A DNA stretch of 64,000 nt, taken from positions 310,001-374,000 of the forward strand of contig OZ007034.1 of NCBI GenBank assembly GCA_963931635.1. The letters run 5' to 3'. The notes under the pieces were generated by a model. That model was not told where the DNA came from, did no database searches, and saw nothing but the letters and a program-made list of their open reading frames with translations. Position numbers and translations under genes: made by a program. Positions 8,374 to 18,666 of this stretch are shown piece after piece (positions within the stretch are counted from its first letter, which is position 1; the number at the start of each line of letters is the position of its first letter). Origin of the DNA: Caccoplasma sp905210875 (GTDB lineage Bacteria; Bacteroidota; Bacteroidia; Bacteroidales; UBA11471).

Positions 8374-9222
8374 ATGAAAACAAAATTTATCGTTGAGAAA
8401 ATTTTCTTCGGACTGATGATTATCTCGGTCATTCTGGTATTTGCGTTCCTGGGCAGTATCCTCATCACCATCATACGCAACGGCTGGCCGGCCATGTCGT
8501 GGGACATGATAACCCAACTGCCCGGCGGCGGTTTCTACATCGGGAAAGAGGGTGGCGTACTTAATGCCATCGTAGGCTCTATCTACATTGTAGGAGCCTC
8601 GACGATACTCGGGCTGCTCATCAGTATTCCCATCGTCTTTTTCATCAACATCTACCTGAAAAACGACTCCAAACTGGCCAGCATCACCCGACTGTCGTTC
8701 GACGTGCTGTATGGAATACCCTCGATTGTATATGGAGCGTTCGGCTTCACCATCATGATATTCCTCGGGCTGCGTACCTCGCTGCTGGGCGGAATCATTG
8801 TCATCACCCTGCTGATTATACCCATTTTCGTGCGTTCGATGGACGAGGTGGCCCGCCAACTGCCCAAGCACCTGCTCGAAGCCACCTATTCGCTGGGCGC
8901 CACACGTTATGAAACCATCAAAGTAGCCATACGCCAGATTGCACCGGGCATTGCCACGGCCACTCTGCTGTCGATAGGCCGCGCCATAGGCGACGCGGCC
9001 GGTGTGATGTTTACTGCCGGCTTTACCGACAGCATACCCACCTCGCTCGACCAGCCGGCCGCCACACTGCCGCTGGCCATCTTCTTCCAGTTGAGCAGCC
9101 CCCTGCCCGAGGTGCGCGAACGGGCCTACGCCGCCGCCCTGCTGCTGACCCTCATCGTACTCGTATTAAGTATTGTGGGGCGTATGATTACTCACCGTTT
9201 TTCAAAAAACAAGATAAAATAA
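8374..9222 (+). CDS. pstA: Phosphate ABC transporter permease PstA
   Basis: 282 residues, six predicted membrane helices. FDVLYGIPSIVYGAFGF and the coupling loop EATYSLGATRYETIK mark it as the second Pst permease. The gap after pstC is 17 bases, and its TAA stop overlaps the ATG of pstB by one base (TAATG), so translation of the two is probably coupled. Confidence 0.92.
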   Translation: MKTKFIVEKIFFGLMIISVILVFAFLGSILITIIRNGWPAMSWDMITQLPGGGFYIGKEGGVLNAIVGSIYIVGASTILGLLISIPIVFFINIYLKNDSKLASITRLSFDVLYGIPSIVYGAFGFTIMIFLGLRTSLLGGIIVITLLIIPIFVRSMDEVARQLPKHLLEATYSLGATRYETIKVAIRQIAPGIATATLLSIGRAIGDAAGVMFTAGFTDSIPTSLDQPAATLPLAIFFQLSSPLPEVRERAYAAALLLTLIVLVLSIVGRMITHRFSKNKIK

Positions 9223-10079
9223 TGGAGAAAGGAAAGTCTGTATTCGGTCATATATTCAAAGGGTTCAACCGGTCGTCGCAACACGATGAAGATATTTCGC
9301 TTGCCGAAGAGTGCAACCGTGCAGAAGATGCCGTTATCAAAATCGAAAACCTGAACATCTATATCCGCAACAACCATATTCTCAAAAATATCAATCTCAC
9401 CCTGCACGATAAGAAAATAACCTGTATTATCGGCCCGTCGGGCTGCGGAAAAACCACGCTGCTGCGCAGCATCAACCGCATGATTGATACGACCGAACAC
9501 CTGCGTGTCGAAGGTCGTGTATTGGTAGACGGAGAGGATATCTATGACCGCAAGGCCGAAATCACTCACATACGGAAGAAAATAGGTCTGCTCTCGCAAC
9601 GCCCCACCCCGCTGCCCATGTCGATATACGACAACATTACCTACGGGTGCCGCATACACGGCGTGTGCAGCCGCAAGGTTCTCGACGCAACGGTCGAGAA
9701 ATACCTTAAAGGCGTCAACCTGTGGGAAGAGGTAAAAGACCGTCTGCACAGTCCGGCATCGGCCCTCTCCATCGGACAGCAACAGCGGCTGTGCCTGGCC
9801 CGCGGACTGGCTGTGGAGCCCCAGTTTATCCTGGCCGACGAGTCGACCTCGGCTCTCGACCCCATATCGAGCAAACACATCGAAGACCTCTTTGCCAAAC
9901 TGCGCGAACGCTACGGCATCATCATGGTTACCCACACCCTGCGCCAGGCTCTGCGCATTGCCGACTATGTGGTGTTCATGTACATGGGCGAGGTTATCGA
10001 GCAGGGTACGGCCGAAGAGCTGTTCAAAAACCCGCAACACGAACTGACCAAACAGTATCTAAGCGGCGTTTTCAGTTAA
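9222..10079 (+). CDS. pstB: Phosphate ABC transporter ATP-binding protein PstB
   Basis: 285 residues. A roughly 38-residue extension precedes the ATPase core. Walker A is GPSGCGKTT, the signature is LSIGQQQRLCLARGL, and Walker B with the catalytic Glu is FILADESTSALDP (Ser replaces the usual Pro after the Glu). The switch His is in MVTHTLRQALRIAD. The protein powers phosphate import through PstC/PstA. A strong terminator follows directly. The phoU gene, which commonly closes pst operons, is not here or elsewhere in the window. Confidence 0.93.
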   Translation: MEKGKSVFGHIFKGFNRSSQHDEDISLAEECNRAEDAVIKIENLNIYIRNNHILKNINLTLHDKKITCIIGPSGCGKTTLLRSINRMIDTTEHLRVEGRVLVDGEDIYDRKAEITHIRKKIGLLSQRPTPLPMSIYDNITYGCRIHGVCSRKVLDATVEKYLKGVNLWEEVKDRLHSPASALSIGQQQRLCLARGLAVEPQFILADESTSALDPISSKHIEDLFAKLRERYGIIMVTHTLRQALRIADYVVFMYMGEVIEQGTAEELFKNPQHELTKQYLSGVFS

Positions 10080-10096
10080 AAGAAAAAAATCACCAT

Positions 10097-10140
10097 AAAA
10101 ATAACCGCCACCCGCAAGATTTCCGGGTGGCGGTTATTTT
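10097..10140. terminator. Strong bidirectional terminator between pstB and the thioredoxin-like gene
   Basis: A 17-bp perfect stem (aaaataaccgccacccg with its complement) around a 10-base loop. A-run and T-run flank the GC stem on both sides, so it can end both the pst operon and the minus-strand gene that stops at 10149. Confidence 0.9.
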
Positions 10141-10148
10141 TCTATCCC

Positions 10149-11348
10149 TTATTTAAAACCATATTTTTTTAAACAAGCGTCCAAAGTTTTTATACCACAT
10201 TTCTCCAAAACTATTCCTTCGGGAGAAATCAAGACATAATAAGGGAATTGATTGCTCCCATAACGAAGAAACAGTCCTGTAATCCCGTCCTTATCCCAAA
10301 GATTCAAGCCGGCAACCGGCATTTTCCAAACAAACCACGGACGACGCCAACCCTCTTCATCATCTACGGATATAGTCATTAAGGCCAGCTTATCGGCATT
10401 TCGCTTTTCTACTTTTTGCATATACGACATACCCTCTACGCACCCGACACAGTACTGCTGCCAAATATCCAATAAAATATAACGGCCCAAATAATCGGCT
10501 ATCCGATGCACGTTCCCCTCCAAATCATACAAGTCGGTATCGGCCATATAATCTCCCACCTCAACCATTTCAGGAGGGAAAAGGTTGGCCATGATACGAC
10601 GACCATACACCGTCTTACGTTGCGCAGAATCCATTTTGGCCAACAAGCGTTCCAACTGTACACGATATACATCTGCATAAAATTTTGAAATATTCTCCAA
10701 CTCTCGCAACCATACCTCACTCACAGGTGCATCGAGCATATACGTTATTTTCTTTCTGCACATGACATCATAGAGAGAATCAAGGTGAGAATTCACATCG
10801 GCATACAAGACTTGCAAAGAATCTTTCTCAAAAGTTGTAATATCCTTTGAGTTTATCCATTTACCGTAAGCATCTCTCTGAACTATCGATTCGAGATACT
10901 CTTTATAAGGCTGCTTTACAATATCCCGATAGCGTCGTTCTTCTCGCTGTTCGGGCAAAGAACTGCTTACCTGCCAAAACGGAAATAACGGCCCCTTGCC
11001 TCGAACTTTGACAGTAATGCCGTTTTTCAGCCACACGGCAAGGCCCACAACAGAGGGGGTATTCTCGGCATTGACGTCCAAATAACAGAGCGTCAACTCT
11101 TCACTCGGCAAATTTCCTTTGATAAGAAACTTCCCATTTTTTACTGTATCGACCGCAAATCCTACCGCAGCGGTTTTCCAACCGTTCATTCGTTGAAGGG
11201 TAACCACTGCTCCATCGAGATTTTTCACCCGACCTTTTATCACGAAATTTCTTTCTTCTCCCCTCACCCCGATAAGGAAAGACAAGAGCAGAAATAAACA
11301 GACATATCGTCTCGGTCTTTTACCCGGAGCAAAATATCGACACCCCAT
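10149..11348 (-). CDS. TlpA-like thioredoxin-fold protein with N-terminal DUF4369-type domain
   Basis: 399 residues. A basic N-terminus and hydrophobic segment (about residues 15-28) look like a signal peptide. Residues 30-130 resemble the beta-rich domain (NFVIKGRVKNLDGAVVTLQ) that precedes thioredoxin domains in many Bacteroidetes proteins. The C-terminal thioredoxin domain has the active site WQQYCVGC and the cis-Pro loop NQFPYYVLI. It probably reduces or exchanges disulfides in the periplasm, but the substrate is unknown. The CVGC spacing is CxxC, so catalysis is possible. It is monocistronic, bounded by the terminator at 10097-10140. Confidence 0.75.
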   Translation of the reverse strand: MGCRYFAPGKRPRRYVCLFLLLSFLIGVRGEERNFVIKGRVKNLDGAVVTLQRMNGWKTAAVGFAVDTVKNGKFLIKGNLPSEELTLCYLDVNAENTPSVVGLAVWLKNGITVKVRGKGPLFPFWQVSSSLPEQREERRYRDIVKQPYKEYLESIVQRDAYGKWINSKDITTFEKDSLQVLYADVNSHLDSLYDVMCRKKITYMLDAPVSEVWLRELENISKFYADVYRVQLERLLAKMDSAQRKTVYGRRIMANLFPPEMVEVGDYMADTDLYDLEGNVHRIADYLGRYILLDIWQQYCVGCVEGMSYMQKVEKRNADKLALMTISVDDEEGWRRPWFVWKMPVAGLNLWDKDGITGLFLRYGSNQFPYYVLISPEGIVLEKCGIKTLDACLKKYGFK

Positions 11349-11373
11349 AGTTTAATTCATAAAATAGACACAA

Positions 11374-11381
11374 CAAACCTA
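11374..11381 (-). promoter_or_regulatory. Possible -7 element of the thioredoxin-like gene
   Basis: TAGGTTTG on the minus strand matches TAnnTTTG, 25 bases before the ATG at 11348. No TTG is at the proper distance, so support is modest. Confidence 0.35.
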
Positions 11382-11453
11382 CCCTTCTTAACATGTAAGA
11401 GAAAGAAATGCAATATAGCAAATTTTTATTTTCAAATCAATTACTTTGCTTTA

Positions 11454-13757
11454 TTAGAACGGGTAGCCGATAGCCAGGTGGAAGGCCAGACTCTTTCCGA
11501 AACTGTCCATGTTGTAATAGTGGGGCTTGTCGTTGTTGTAGGGGGCATGCAGGCCGATTCCCATGTCGAGACGAAGTATCAGGAAACTGATGTCGTAGCG
11601 CAACCCCACTCCGGTACCGAGGGCGATGTCGCGCCAGAAGGTTTTCTTGTTGAGCGTTCCTCCGGGACGGTTTGCCTCGGCTTTGAGCAGCCAGATGTTT
11701 CCGGCATCGAGAAAGACGGCACCATGAAGGTCTCCCAAGATGGGGAAGCGCAGTTCGACATTGCTTTCGAGCTTGAAGTTTCCCGTCTGGTCGAGATAGG
11801 CATCGACCTGGTCTTGCGGCGGTGCATAGCTGCCGGGGCCTACGGTACGTATGGTAAAGGCCCGTATGCTGTTGGCACCTCCGATGTAGAACTGTTCGCT
11901 ATAAGGCAATACCGACGAGTTGCCATAGGCCCAGCCCGCTCCTACCAGGAAACGGGTGGCCAGCTCCACATCGCCCCACAAGCGGCGGTAATAGCGAAAG
12001 TCGGTTGTCGCTTTGGCAAACTGGGAGAAGGGTATGCCGAGAAACTTCTTCTGCCCGGGGGTACCCGACACCACCCACGAAAGTAAGTTTCCGGCAGTAG
12101 AGGCCGAAGTCTGCCAATAGATGTGATTGGCATCGTGGGGTCCAAACTGACAATTATAGCGGTAGGTATAGCCCAGCGTAGGAATCAACTGGTTACGGAA
12201 ACTCAGGGCAATGGCCGGATTCTCTTGCAGGGTACTGTCGAAAGAGGCGGTCGAGTTCATCAGGTAATTATAGCCGATTTTGGGCAGTTGCAGGGTGTGC
12301 GAACTCGTGGCCGAGGACTGGAAATCGAATGCAAACGAGGTATTCAGCGACATCATGCGGAAATATTGCGGGCGGTTCATCAACTCGGCACTGAGCTGCA
12401 CCGTGGTCTTGCCGCCGTAACGGCGCTCGACCCTGGAGTTCCAGAAGAGTGCCGACGGTAAGAGCCGCGGAAAGGCCAACGAGGCTTTGAGCCCGAACTC
12501 GTAGGAGTTGAGCAACGACGACCGGGTGGCCGTGGCCTGCCGCTTCCCGGTCTGCCACTCATACGAACCGGTGAGTTCGAGCGAGAGCCGCTCGCCCCCG
12601 CCGAAGACGTTGTTATGGGCCAGACCGAAGATGACTCCGGGGCCTATAAAGCTGTTGGTCGAAGAGGTAACATTGGCTTCGAACCAGGCTTCCATCGGGG
12701 TGTCCATGGCGGCGTCGAGGGTGATGTCGAGTACGTCGGAGAGGGTATCGGGGCGGGATACCGCCACGTTGACATAGCGGAACACCCCCATGCGCACGAG
12801 ACTGTTGAGCGACTCGGTCTGCCGGTCGAGGGTGTAGAGGTCGCCGGTGCGGAGGGTGATGTTCCGCTCGACAAAACGCTTCCTGATTTTGAGGGGAGCC
12901 TGATAGATGAAGGTAACGTTGGAGAGCTCGACCGTATCGACAGCTCCCTGCCCCGAGGCCGACTTCAAGTCGAAGGTTACATGCCCCACCCGATAGGGTT
13001 GCAGTGTCTCGGGCGGGAGATTGCCCAGCAACTGCAAGCGCAACGCCACCTCATAGGGAGAGGCCGTGGTATCGGCCAGATAGGAGAGATACTCGGGGCG
13101 GAAGAAGTAGTAGCCGTGATTGCGAAGTTCCGAGGCTATGCGCGACCGTTCGGAGGCCAGGACATCGGCCCGATACACATCGCCTACCCGAATGAGAGAG
13201 GAGGCACGGGTCGAGTCGATAAGGGCCGTCAACGGGGTTACCGGCTCGGGATAGGAGAGCGACCCATAATGCCAGGGCCGACCATAGGTCACATCATAGG
13301 TGATGCGGGCTTTCCGGCTGTTCTTCCGGTTGTAATCGAGTGTATAGGAGGCCGACGAAGAGAAGTAGCCGTAGTTGGCCAGTATGTCGGGGACAACAGC
13401 GACCCGCAGGTCGGGCTGCACGGTAGAGATGAGTACGGGAGTCTTGGCAAAGCGCTCGTAAAACCAGTGCTTGAAGCCTTTGTCCTTCTTGGGGGTTACA
13501 TGGGTATAGACCCACAGTCCGAAGGGGAACGGCCAGCGCACATAGGGGCTGTACAGGGCATTGTTGGGCTTGACCGAGAGGGCATCGCGCACCGCCGACT
13601 CAGCATCGGACGAGAGTTTCACACCTTTCTCCGCAGGCTCGATGTGCATCTTCTTCACCCCGGTATAAAGTACCTCACCGTTGTCCAGGCGGCTCGTCGT
13701 GTCGCACCCGGCGACAACCAGCATACACAGGCACAAAAGAATTCCCCACTTTTTCAT
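11454..13757 (-). CDS. tamL: Outer-membrane assembly lipoprotein TamL (Omp85 superfamily)
   Basis: 767 residues. The signal peptide ends in the lipobox VVAGC (Cys18). POTRA-like modules occupy roughly residues 25-330, and a 16-stranded Omp85 barrel fills the rest, with FYIGGANSIRAFTIRTVGPGSY matching the conserved barrel segment and FLDAGNIW near the end. It ends in Phe (IGYPF), as outer-membrane barrels do. This is the lipidated TamA/BamA-like partner found with TamB in Bacteroidetes. The ATGA overlap of 4 bases with tamB shows tight coupling; tamB comes first in the transcript, the reverse of the enterobacterial tamA-tamB order. Confidence 0.85.
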   Translation of the reverse strand: MKKWGILLCLCMLVVAGCDTTSRLDNGEVLYTGVKKMHIEPAEKGVKLSSDAESAVRDALSVKPNNALYSPYVRWPFPFGLWVYTHVTPKKDKGFKHWFYERFAKTPVLISTVQPDLRVAVVPDILANYGYFSSSASYTLDYNRKNSRKARITYDVTYGRPWHYGSLSYPEPVTPLTALIDSTRASSLIRVGDVYRADVLASERSRIASELRNHGYYFFRPEYLSYLADTTASPYEVALRLQLLGNLPPETLQPYRVGHVTFDLKSASGQGAVDTVELSNVTFIYQAPLKIRKRFVERNITLRTGDLYTLDRQTESLNSLVRMGVFRYVNVAVSRPDTLSDVLDITLDAAMDTPMEAWFEANVTSSTNSFIGPGVIFGLAHNNVFGGGERLSLELTGSYEWQTGKRQATATRSSLLNSYEFGLKASLAFPRLLPSALFWNSRVERRYGGKTTVQLSAELMNRPQYFRMMSLNTSFAFDFQSSATSSHTLQLPKIGYNYLMNSTASFDSTLQENPAIALSFRNQLIPTLGYTYRYNCQFGPHDANHIYWQTSASTAGNLLSWVVSGTPGQKKFLGIPFSQFAKATTDFRYYRRLWGDVELATRFLVGAGWAYGNSSVLPYSEQFYIGGANSIRAFTIRTVGPGSYAPPQDQVDAYLDQTGNFKLESNVELRFPILGDLHGAVFLDAGNIWLLKAEANRPGGTLNKKTFWRDIALGTGVGLRYDISFLILRLDMGIGLHAPYNNDKPHYYNMDSFGKSLAFHLAIGYPF

Positions 13758-16700
13758 GGCTGCGACGATGAAGGGTTTGACACTTGCTGTTTGCGGGACG
13801 AACGGCGGAAGAGATCGGCCAGGCGCGACAGTTTCTTCCGCACGGCAAAGCCCAGCCCCGTCTCGGTTACCTCTCCTTCGAGAATGGTCTCCTGCCCCGT
13901 GTGACGGAATATTTTCAACACCATGTTGTCGCGCCGGTCGAGCTTGTATTCGAGGGCGATGTCGTCGACCAGATTTTCTTTCAGGGCCTGAGTCGAATTG
14001 TCGTCGGGTGAATAGCTGCCACCGACAACGATGCGCACCCGGTCGTTGAAAAGGTCTTTGGAAAGCTGGTAGGAGTAGTCGGTGCGCGTCGTCCCGTCGG
14101 CCTCGCCGCGGCTGTTGATACCAAAGCTGAGATTCACATTTTTAAGGTTGTTGCGCGACCACTTGTTCAACTCGTTTTGCAGGAACTGGTTGAGCGGATT
14201 GCCCGTAAAAAGGTCGCCCTGCGACGCACTGGGGCCGGTGTAAGTATTGTAGATGAGCAGACTCATCGCCTGGGAGGCCCGCTGCTCGGCGGTCATGGAA
14301 GTGAGCTCATTCTGTATGGTCATGTCGCCCGGCGCAGCCACATCGAAAACGATGGAGAGATTGTCGAGCGACTGGGTAATGGCAATAGACACCTGAAACT
14401 GTACCGTGCGTGTGGTCCCACCCGAGGCTACATCGACCGACAGCCTGTCGATGGCCGTGATATCCAGCACGGGGTCGGCCATGTCGCCCTCCCACACTAC
14501 CGAACTACCCTCCTTGATGGAAAAGAGTTTCTGCCCGATAAGCGGGGGCGTGTAGCACACCGTACCGCCCGACAGCTCGTAGCGACCGGTAAATCGGCTG
14601 TCGCCCAACTTGTTCATGGAGTAGGTAAGGCTGCCGCCACCCTGCAAGTCGATGCGGCTGTTCCCGTCGGGGGTGAGCTCGACCGAGAGCGATACCGCAT
14701 TGCCTATATCTACGTTGACCAACATATCCATGCCCGATACCGGACGGAACGTCGAAGCCGACTCTTCGCTCACGGTATCGGCAAACGAGGTGAAGGTAAC
14801 CATGTCGCCGTAGTTGCTCACCCCCGGCAGCGAATTACTCTCGCGCAAGACATAGGTGGCTTCGGTACCGTTGAGCAGGACGAGATTGCCACGCACCGAC
14901 AATGCATCGGTATATCCGCACACCGAGGCATCAACATCGGCCGCGGCTTTGCCATAAAGCATCGAGGTGCGATTCTTGGGCTGATTGAAAATTTCAAAGT
15001 TATGCCCCGCCACACGGGCATCGACATAGGGCCGGGCGAGATCGGCGACATCGACATGGCCGGTAATGTTGAGCGGCTCGTTGTTGGGTCCCGATATGCA
15101 GAAGGTATCAATCTGCACACGGCTCCCCGACATTGAAACGACCGCCGGTGAAAAACGGAACGAAGCCCCCACCATCGGTATCACGGCACGCCCCTCCTCG
15201 ACAGAGAGACGCCCGGCCATACGGGGAGCATCGATACGTCCCGATAGCGACACATCGCCCCGCAGCAGTCCCTCTATCCGCGCCATATCGTCGGGCAGGA
15301 AAGCATTGGCCACCGACAGGGGGAAGGCGGGAAAACCGACTTTTAAATCGAGCGGCTCGGCCGACAAGGTATCGGTGTCGTAACGGAGCGACAGATCGAC
15401 AGCATCGAGCGTGTCGACAGCCAGGGTCGCCCCTGCCTGCATGAGCGTAGGCGAGAGCTGACGGTAATCGAGTGCAAGAGCCATGTTTCCCACCCACCGG
15501 CCGTCGTAGAGCATCGAGTCGAGACACACTGTACCACCCACCACGGGATAGCCACCGGAAAAATCGGTCGACAGCGCCGTAGAGAGAAGGGCCGACACGG
15601 GAGGTGTCCCGGGCAATGTCTGCAAAATGGGGGCCAGTCTCAGATTCTCGATATCGAGATATATCGTGTCGGCACCTGGGTTCGCACCCGACCGTAACGA
15701 GAACGACTGTATATCGTGCCGCAGCAGCACATCGGCCGCCAGGCGTCCGTCGAAATAGTAATCGATAAAGTTATCGGTATTGAGCGACCAGTCGGGCACA
15801 CCCAGCGTAGGCGATTCAGGAGCCAACGTCAGATGCAGCAGAGAGTCGGACACACGGGCACCCATGTCGAGAACCAAGCCGGGCACCTGCTCCTGATCGC
15901 ACTGCCGCAGCGCGGCGTAAAGTTCGTTCTGCGCCACATAGCCTGAGACACCGGCCCGGGCTAGCAACGCCGACGTGGCGGGAGTGTTTCCCAACTGCAC
16001 GGCATAGCGCAACCGTTCGCCATCGTGATGCAGAGAGGCGGTCAGCGTATCGGCCGCAAAGGAAGAGAGCGCTACCCCCTCGGCCTGCGCCTCAAAGAAG
16101 AACGGCACATCGGGAGCATTACCTGACGAGATGTGGAGAGAATCGAATACGACCCCGTTCCCGGCCAACAACTTCTCTACAACCTGCTCGGGCACCAACC
16201 GGCCCTGCAACTGGAAATCGGGCAACATAGCACACCACGTCGACGGGTCGACACGTTTGACATGAAGCGCACGTGCAACCGAATCGCCCAAGGCAGAAAC
16301 ATCGGCCAGAAGCGAATCGACACCCACCGGCGACGAGAAGGCCAACTGCGCTCCGGGGAAATCGACCCGGGCATCGAGCGAATCCTGCAACACGTCGGCC
16401 GTAACGACAATATGGTCGAAGAGATTGTCCATATCCAAGAGATGCAACCCCACCATATCGAGCCGAGTCTTCACGGCATATTCGTTTTTGTTGTTAGCCC
16501 AGGCCTGCACATCGATAGAAAACGAGAAGGTCAAGGAGTCGTCGGCAAGACGGGCAGTCTTCAAATCGAGCCAGTCTATCTCGCCGGTAAGGCGGGCCGT
16601 ATAGTCGGAAGAATCGATGAGGCCCGTCAACTGCAAATCGAGACGGGCAGCACTGTCGACACACAGGAGATGCGCCCCTACCCGACCGGAATCGAGCGCG

Positions 16701-18478
16701 GCGTCGAGGCCGAAATCACGGAAACGGTAGCCGCCGTAATCGAGACTGTCGACATAAAGCACCGCCTCGGCCCGCATGCGGGGCGAGAACGGGTCGAGCC
16801 CGCAACCATCGGCTTGCAGAGAAAAGGTCAGGGGGCCGACATTTTCATGCGGCAGAAAGGCATCGACGGGAAACGCCCGCCACTGTGTCTCGACACGATA
16901 GGCCGTATCGGCAAACCGATATGAGGCGTCAAGACGGGCCATGCCCTGCAAGGCCTCCCAGGAGAGTTGCGCCTGCACATCACGGCCATTGCGGAAAGCG
17001 ACCTGGCTCTCCATCGCCATCGAATCGGGCAAGGCAAACTGCCCGGCCTCAGCGCCCCCCATCAATCGGGGAATAAACGACAAGCGGTATAACCGAGCCG
17101 AAAAAGCGGCTTGTGCCGCCAGACTGTCGGCCCGGGTAAGCGACTGCACCGTAGCGACGGCCTCAAAATCGGCCGCATCGGGCAGAGTGGCGCGAAAACG
17201 GGTCAGCCGCAAACTGTCCAACAGACCTTCGGCGTCCAGTTGCAAAGTGAACGACCGGAAAGGCAGAGCCGCCAACAACGTATCGAGTGCCGGCATGAAC
17301 AGCTCCACATCGTCGAGACCCGCTTCCACATTCATTGTCGCCGAGAGAGCCGCACGGCCATTCATGGCAAGAGCGGAGGCATCGGCCAGGAGCGAAGCCG
17401 TGAGGGTGGAGTGGCGGGTATCGAGCCGTAAGGCTTCCAGACTCACGGCTACCGAATCCATGGAGAACGAAGCCTCGCCCCGGTCAACCGCCAGCCCCGA
17501 ACGCTCGGTCAACGACAACGACCGCAACCGGGCAGCCACATCGCTTCCCCGATTATAGACCGAGTCGAGCCGCAGGGCCAAATCGGAGATTTCTATGAAG
17601 GAGGCGTCGAAACCCTTACGGGGAGCATGACCTTTCACACCATAAACGACCTGTGTGCCATCGATACCCACCCGTCGGGCCACAACCGTCCACGGCGCAG
17701 CCTGCGCAGAGGCCTCGTCGGCAACGACGGGTTCTACGGGAGAAGGAGGTACGACAACAGAGGTATCGGTAAGCATCGACAAGCTACCCCGGTGCAGGAA
17801 GAGACTCTCCACATCGACCTGCTGACGAGACAGGTCGACCGAGGCGCCAAGAGCCTCCACGGCCCCGGCCGCCGCGGAAAGGAACGACTCCCGATAGGCA
17901 CCCGTCATCAGATAATCTATATCCTGCAAAGCTATCGAGTCAACAGTAACGCGCCATGCCAGAGGAGCCGTCGCCGTCGTATCGGCATCGACGTCGGGTA
18001 CCGGTTGCCCGTTTGTCAAGGTAACCGACCCTCCGCCCAGTTGCAAAAGGCCTGCCCGGAGCGACATCTCACGGAGATGCACGTTTACGGGAGCAATCAG
18101 CGCACTGTCGAGACGTACCCCAATGGCAAAACCGGTGGTTTCGGCATAGGCAAAGAAAACGTCTTGGAGCGACAACCGGGGAACAACCGCCTCTCCACGG
18201 AGCAACGGCAGAAGCCGTACCTCGGTATGCAGCGACTGCAACGCACAGAGAGTATCGCCTCCGGCAATCACGCATACGCCCGAGAGGTCGAGTCGCAGCG
18301 GGAAGCGCAAACGGAGGCCCGAGACCGAAACCGTCATTGACGAATCGGAGAGCATGTCAGAGGCCATTTTCACCCCGGCCCGCTGCACGGGCGGCACATA
18401 AAGCAATGCCACCAGCAGGAACAGCAGCCCGAGAACAGACAGCCACACAACAGCCACATATCGGAACAAACGTCTCAT
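13754..18478 (-). CDS. tamB: Translocation/assembly module protein TamB
   Basis: 1574 residues. A single N-terminal membrane anchor (about residues 7-27) is followed by a very long beta-rich periplasmic stretch and the C-terminal DUF490/TamB domain (last ~400 residues, including MSLLIYNTYTG and KDLFNDRVRIVVGGSYS). TamB-like proteins span the periplasm as a hydrophobic groove and help move lipids or barrel proteins outward. The frame is open another 112 codons upstream; I chose the ATG at 18478 because the anchor starts there (MRRLFRYVAVVWL). It overlaps tamL by 4 bases. Confidence 0.88.
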   Translation of the reverse strand: MRRLFRYVAVVWLSVLGLLFLLVALLYVPPVQRAGVKMASDMLSDSSMTVSVSGLRLRFPLRLDLSGVCVIAGGDTLCALQSLHTEVRLLPLLRGEAVVPRLSLQDVFFAYAETTGFAIGVRLDSALIAPVNVHLREMSLRAGLLQLGGGSVTLTNGQPVPDVDADTTATAPLAWRVTVDSIALQDIDYLMTGAYRESFLSAAAGAVEALGASVDLSRQQVDVESLFLHRGSLSMLTDTSVVVPPSPVEPVVADEASAQAAPWTVVARRVGIDGTQVVYGVKGHAPRKGFDASFIEISDLALRLDSVYNRGSDVAARLRSLSLTERSGLAVDRGEASFSMDSVAVSLEALRLDTRHSTLTASLLADASALAMNGRAALSATMNVEAGLDDVELFMPALDTLLAALPFRSFTLQLDAEGLLDSLRLTRFRATLPDAADFEAVATVQSLTRADSLAAQAAFSARLYRLSFIPRLMGGAEAGQFALPDSMAMESQVAFRNGRDVQAQLSWEALQGMARLDASYRFADTAYRVETQWRAFPVDAFLPHENVGPLTFSLQADGCGLDPFSPRMRAEAVLYVDSLDYGGYRFRDFGLDAALDSGRVGAHLLCVDSAARLDLQLTGLIDSSDYTARLTGEIDWLDLKTARLADDSLTFSFSIDVQAWANNKNEYAVKTRLDMVGLHLLDMDNLFDHIVVTADVLQDSLDARVDFPGAQLAFSSPVGVDSLLADVSALGDSVARALHVKRVDPSTWCAMLPDFQLQGRLVPEQVVEKLLAGNGVVFDSLHISSGNAPDVPFFFEAQAEGVALSSFAADTLTASLHHDGERLRYAVQLGNTPATSALLARAGVSGYVAQNELYAALRQCDQEQVPGLVLDMGARVSDSLLHLTLAPESPTLGVPDWSLNTDNFIDYYFDGRLAADVLLRHDIQSFSLRSGANPGADTIYLDIENLRLAPILQTLPGTPPVSALLSTALSTDFSGGYPVVGGTVCLDSMLYDGRWVGNMALALDYRQLSPTLMQAGATLAVDTLDAVDLSLRYDTDTLSAEPLDLKVGFPAFPLSVANAFLPDDMARIEGLLRGDVSLSGRIDAPRMAGRLSVEEGRAVIPMVGASFRFSPAVVSMSGSRVQIDTFCISGPNNEPLNITGHVDVADLARPYVDARVAGHNFEIFNQPKNRTSMLYGKAAADVDASVCGYTDALSVRGNLVLLNGTEATYVLRESNSLPGVSNYGDMVTFTSFADTVSEESASTFRPVSGMDMLVNVDIGNAVSLSVELTPDGNSRIDLQGGGSLTYSMNKLGDSRFTGRYELSGGTVCYTPPLIGQKLFSIKEGSSVVWEGDMADPVLDITAIDRLSVDVASGGTTRTVQFQVSIAITQSLDNLSIVFDVAAPGDMTIQNELTSMTAEQRASQAMSLLIYNTYTGPSASQGDLFTGNPLNQFLQNELNKWSRNNLKNVNLSFGINSRGEADGTTRTDYSYQLSKDLFNDRVRIVVGGSYSPDDNSTQALKENLVDDIALEYKLDRRDNMVLKIFRHTGQETILEGEVTETGLGFAVRKKLSRLADLFRRSSRKQQVSNPSSSQP

Positions 18479-18610
18479 TTCTCTGCCAATAATACACGAC
18501 GAATTTACAGAAAAAAGAGGTTGTGCAAGATAGTTTTCTAAAAAAAATGCACACTCTTTTCGAGCAAAACGCCGCCGAGGAGGGTTTGTTTGCGGCGGCG
18601 CACAAAAAAT

Positions 18611-18640
18611 CCGGGCAGAACCTCCAAAGGCCCTGCCCGG
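18611..18640 (-). terminator. Terminator of the ilv operon
   Basis: CCGGGCAG pairs with CTGCCCGG around a 14-base loop; on the minus strand it is followed by ATTTTTTG. It lies 26 bases beyond the ilvC stop and closes the operon. Confidence 0.8.
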
Positions 18641-18666
18641 TTTTCTATCGGTGAATCGACAAGAGA

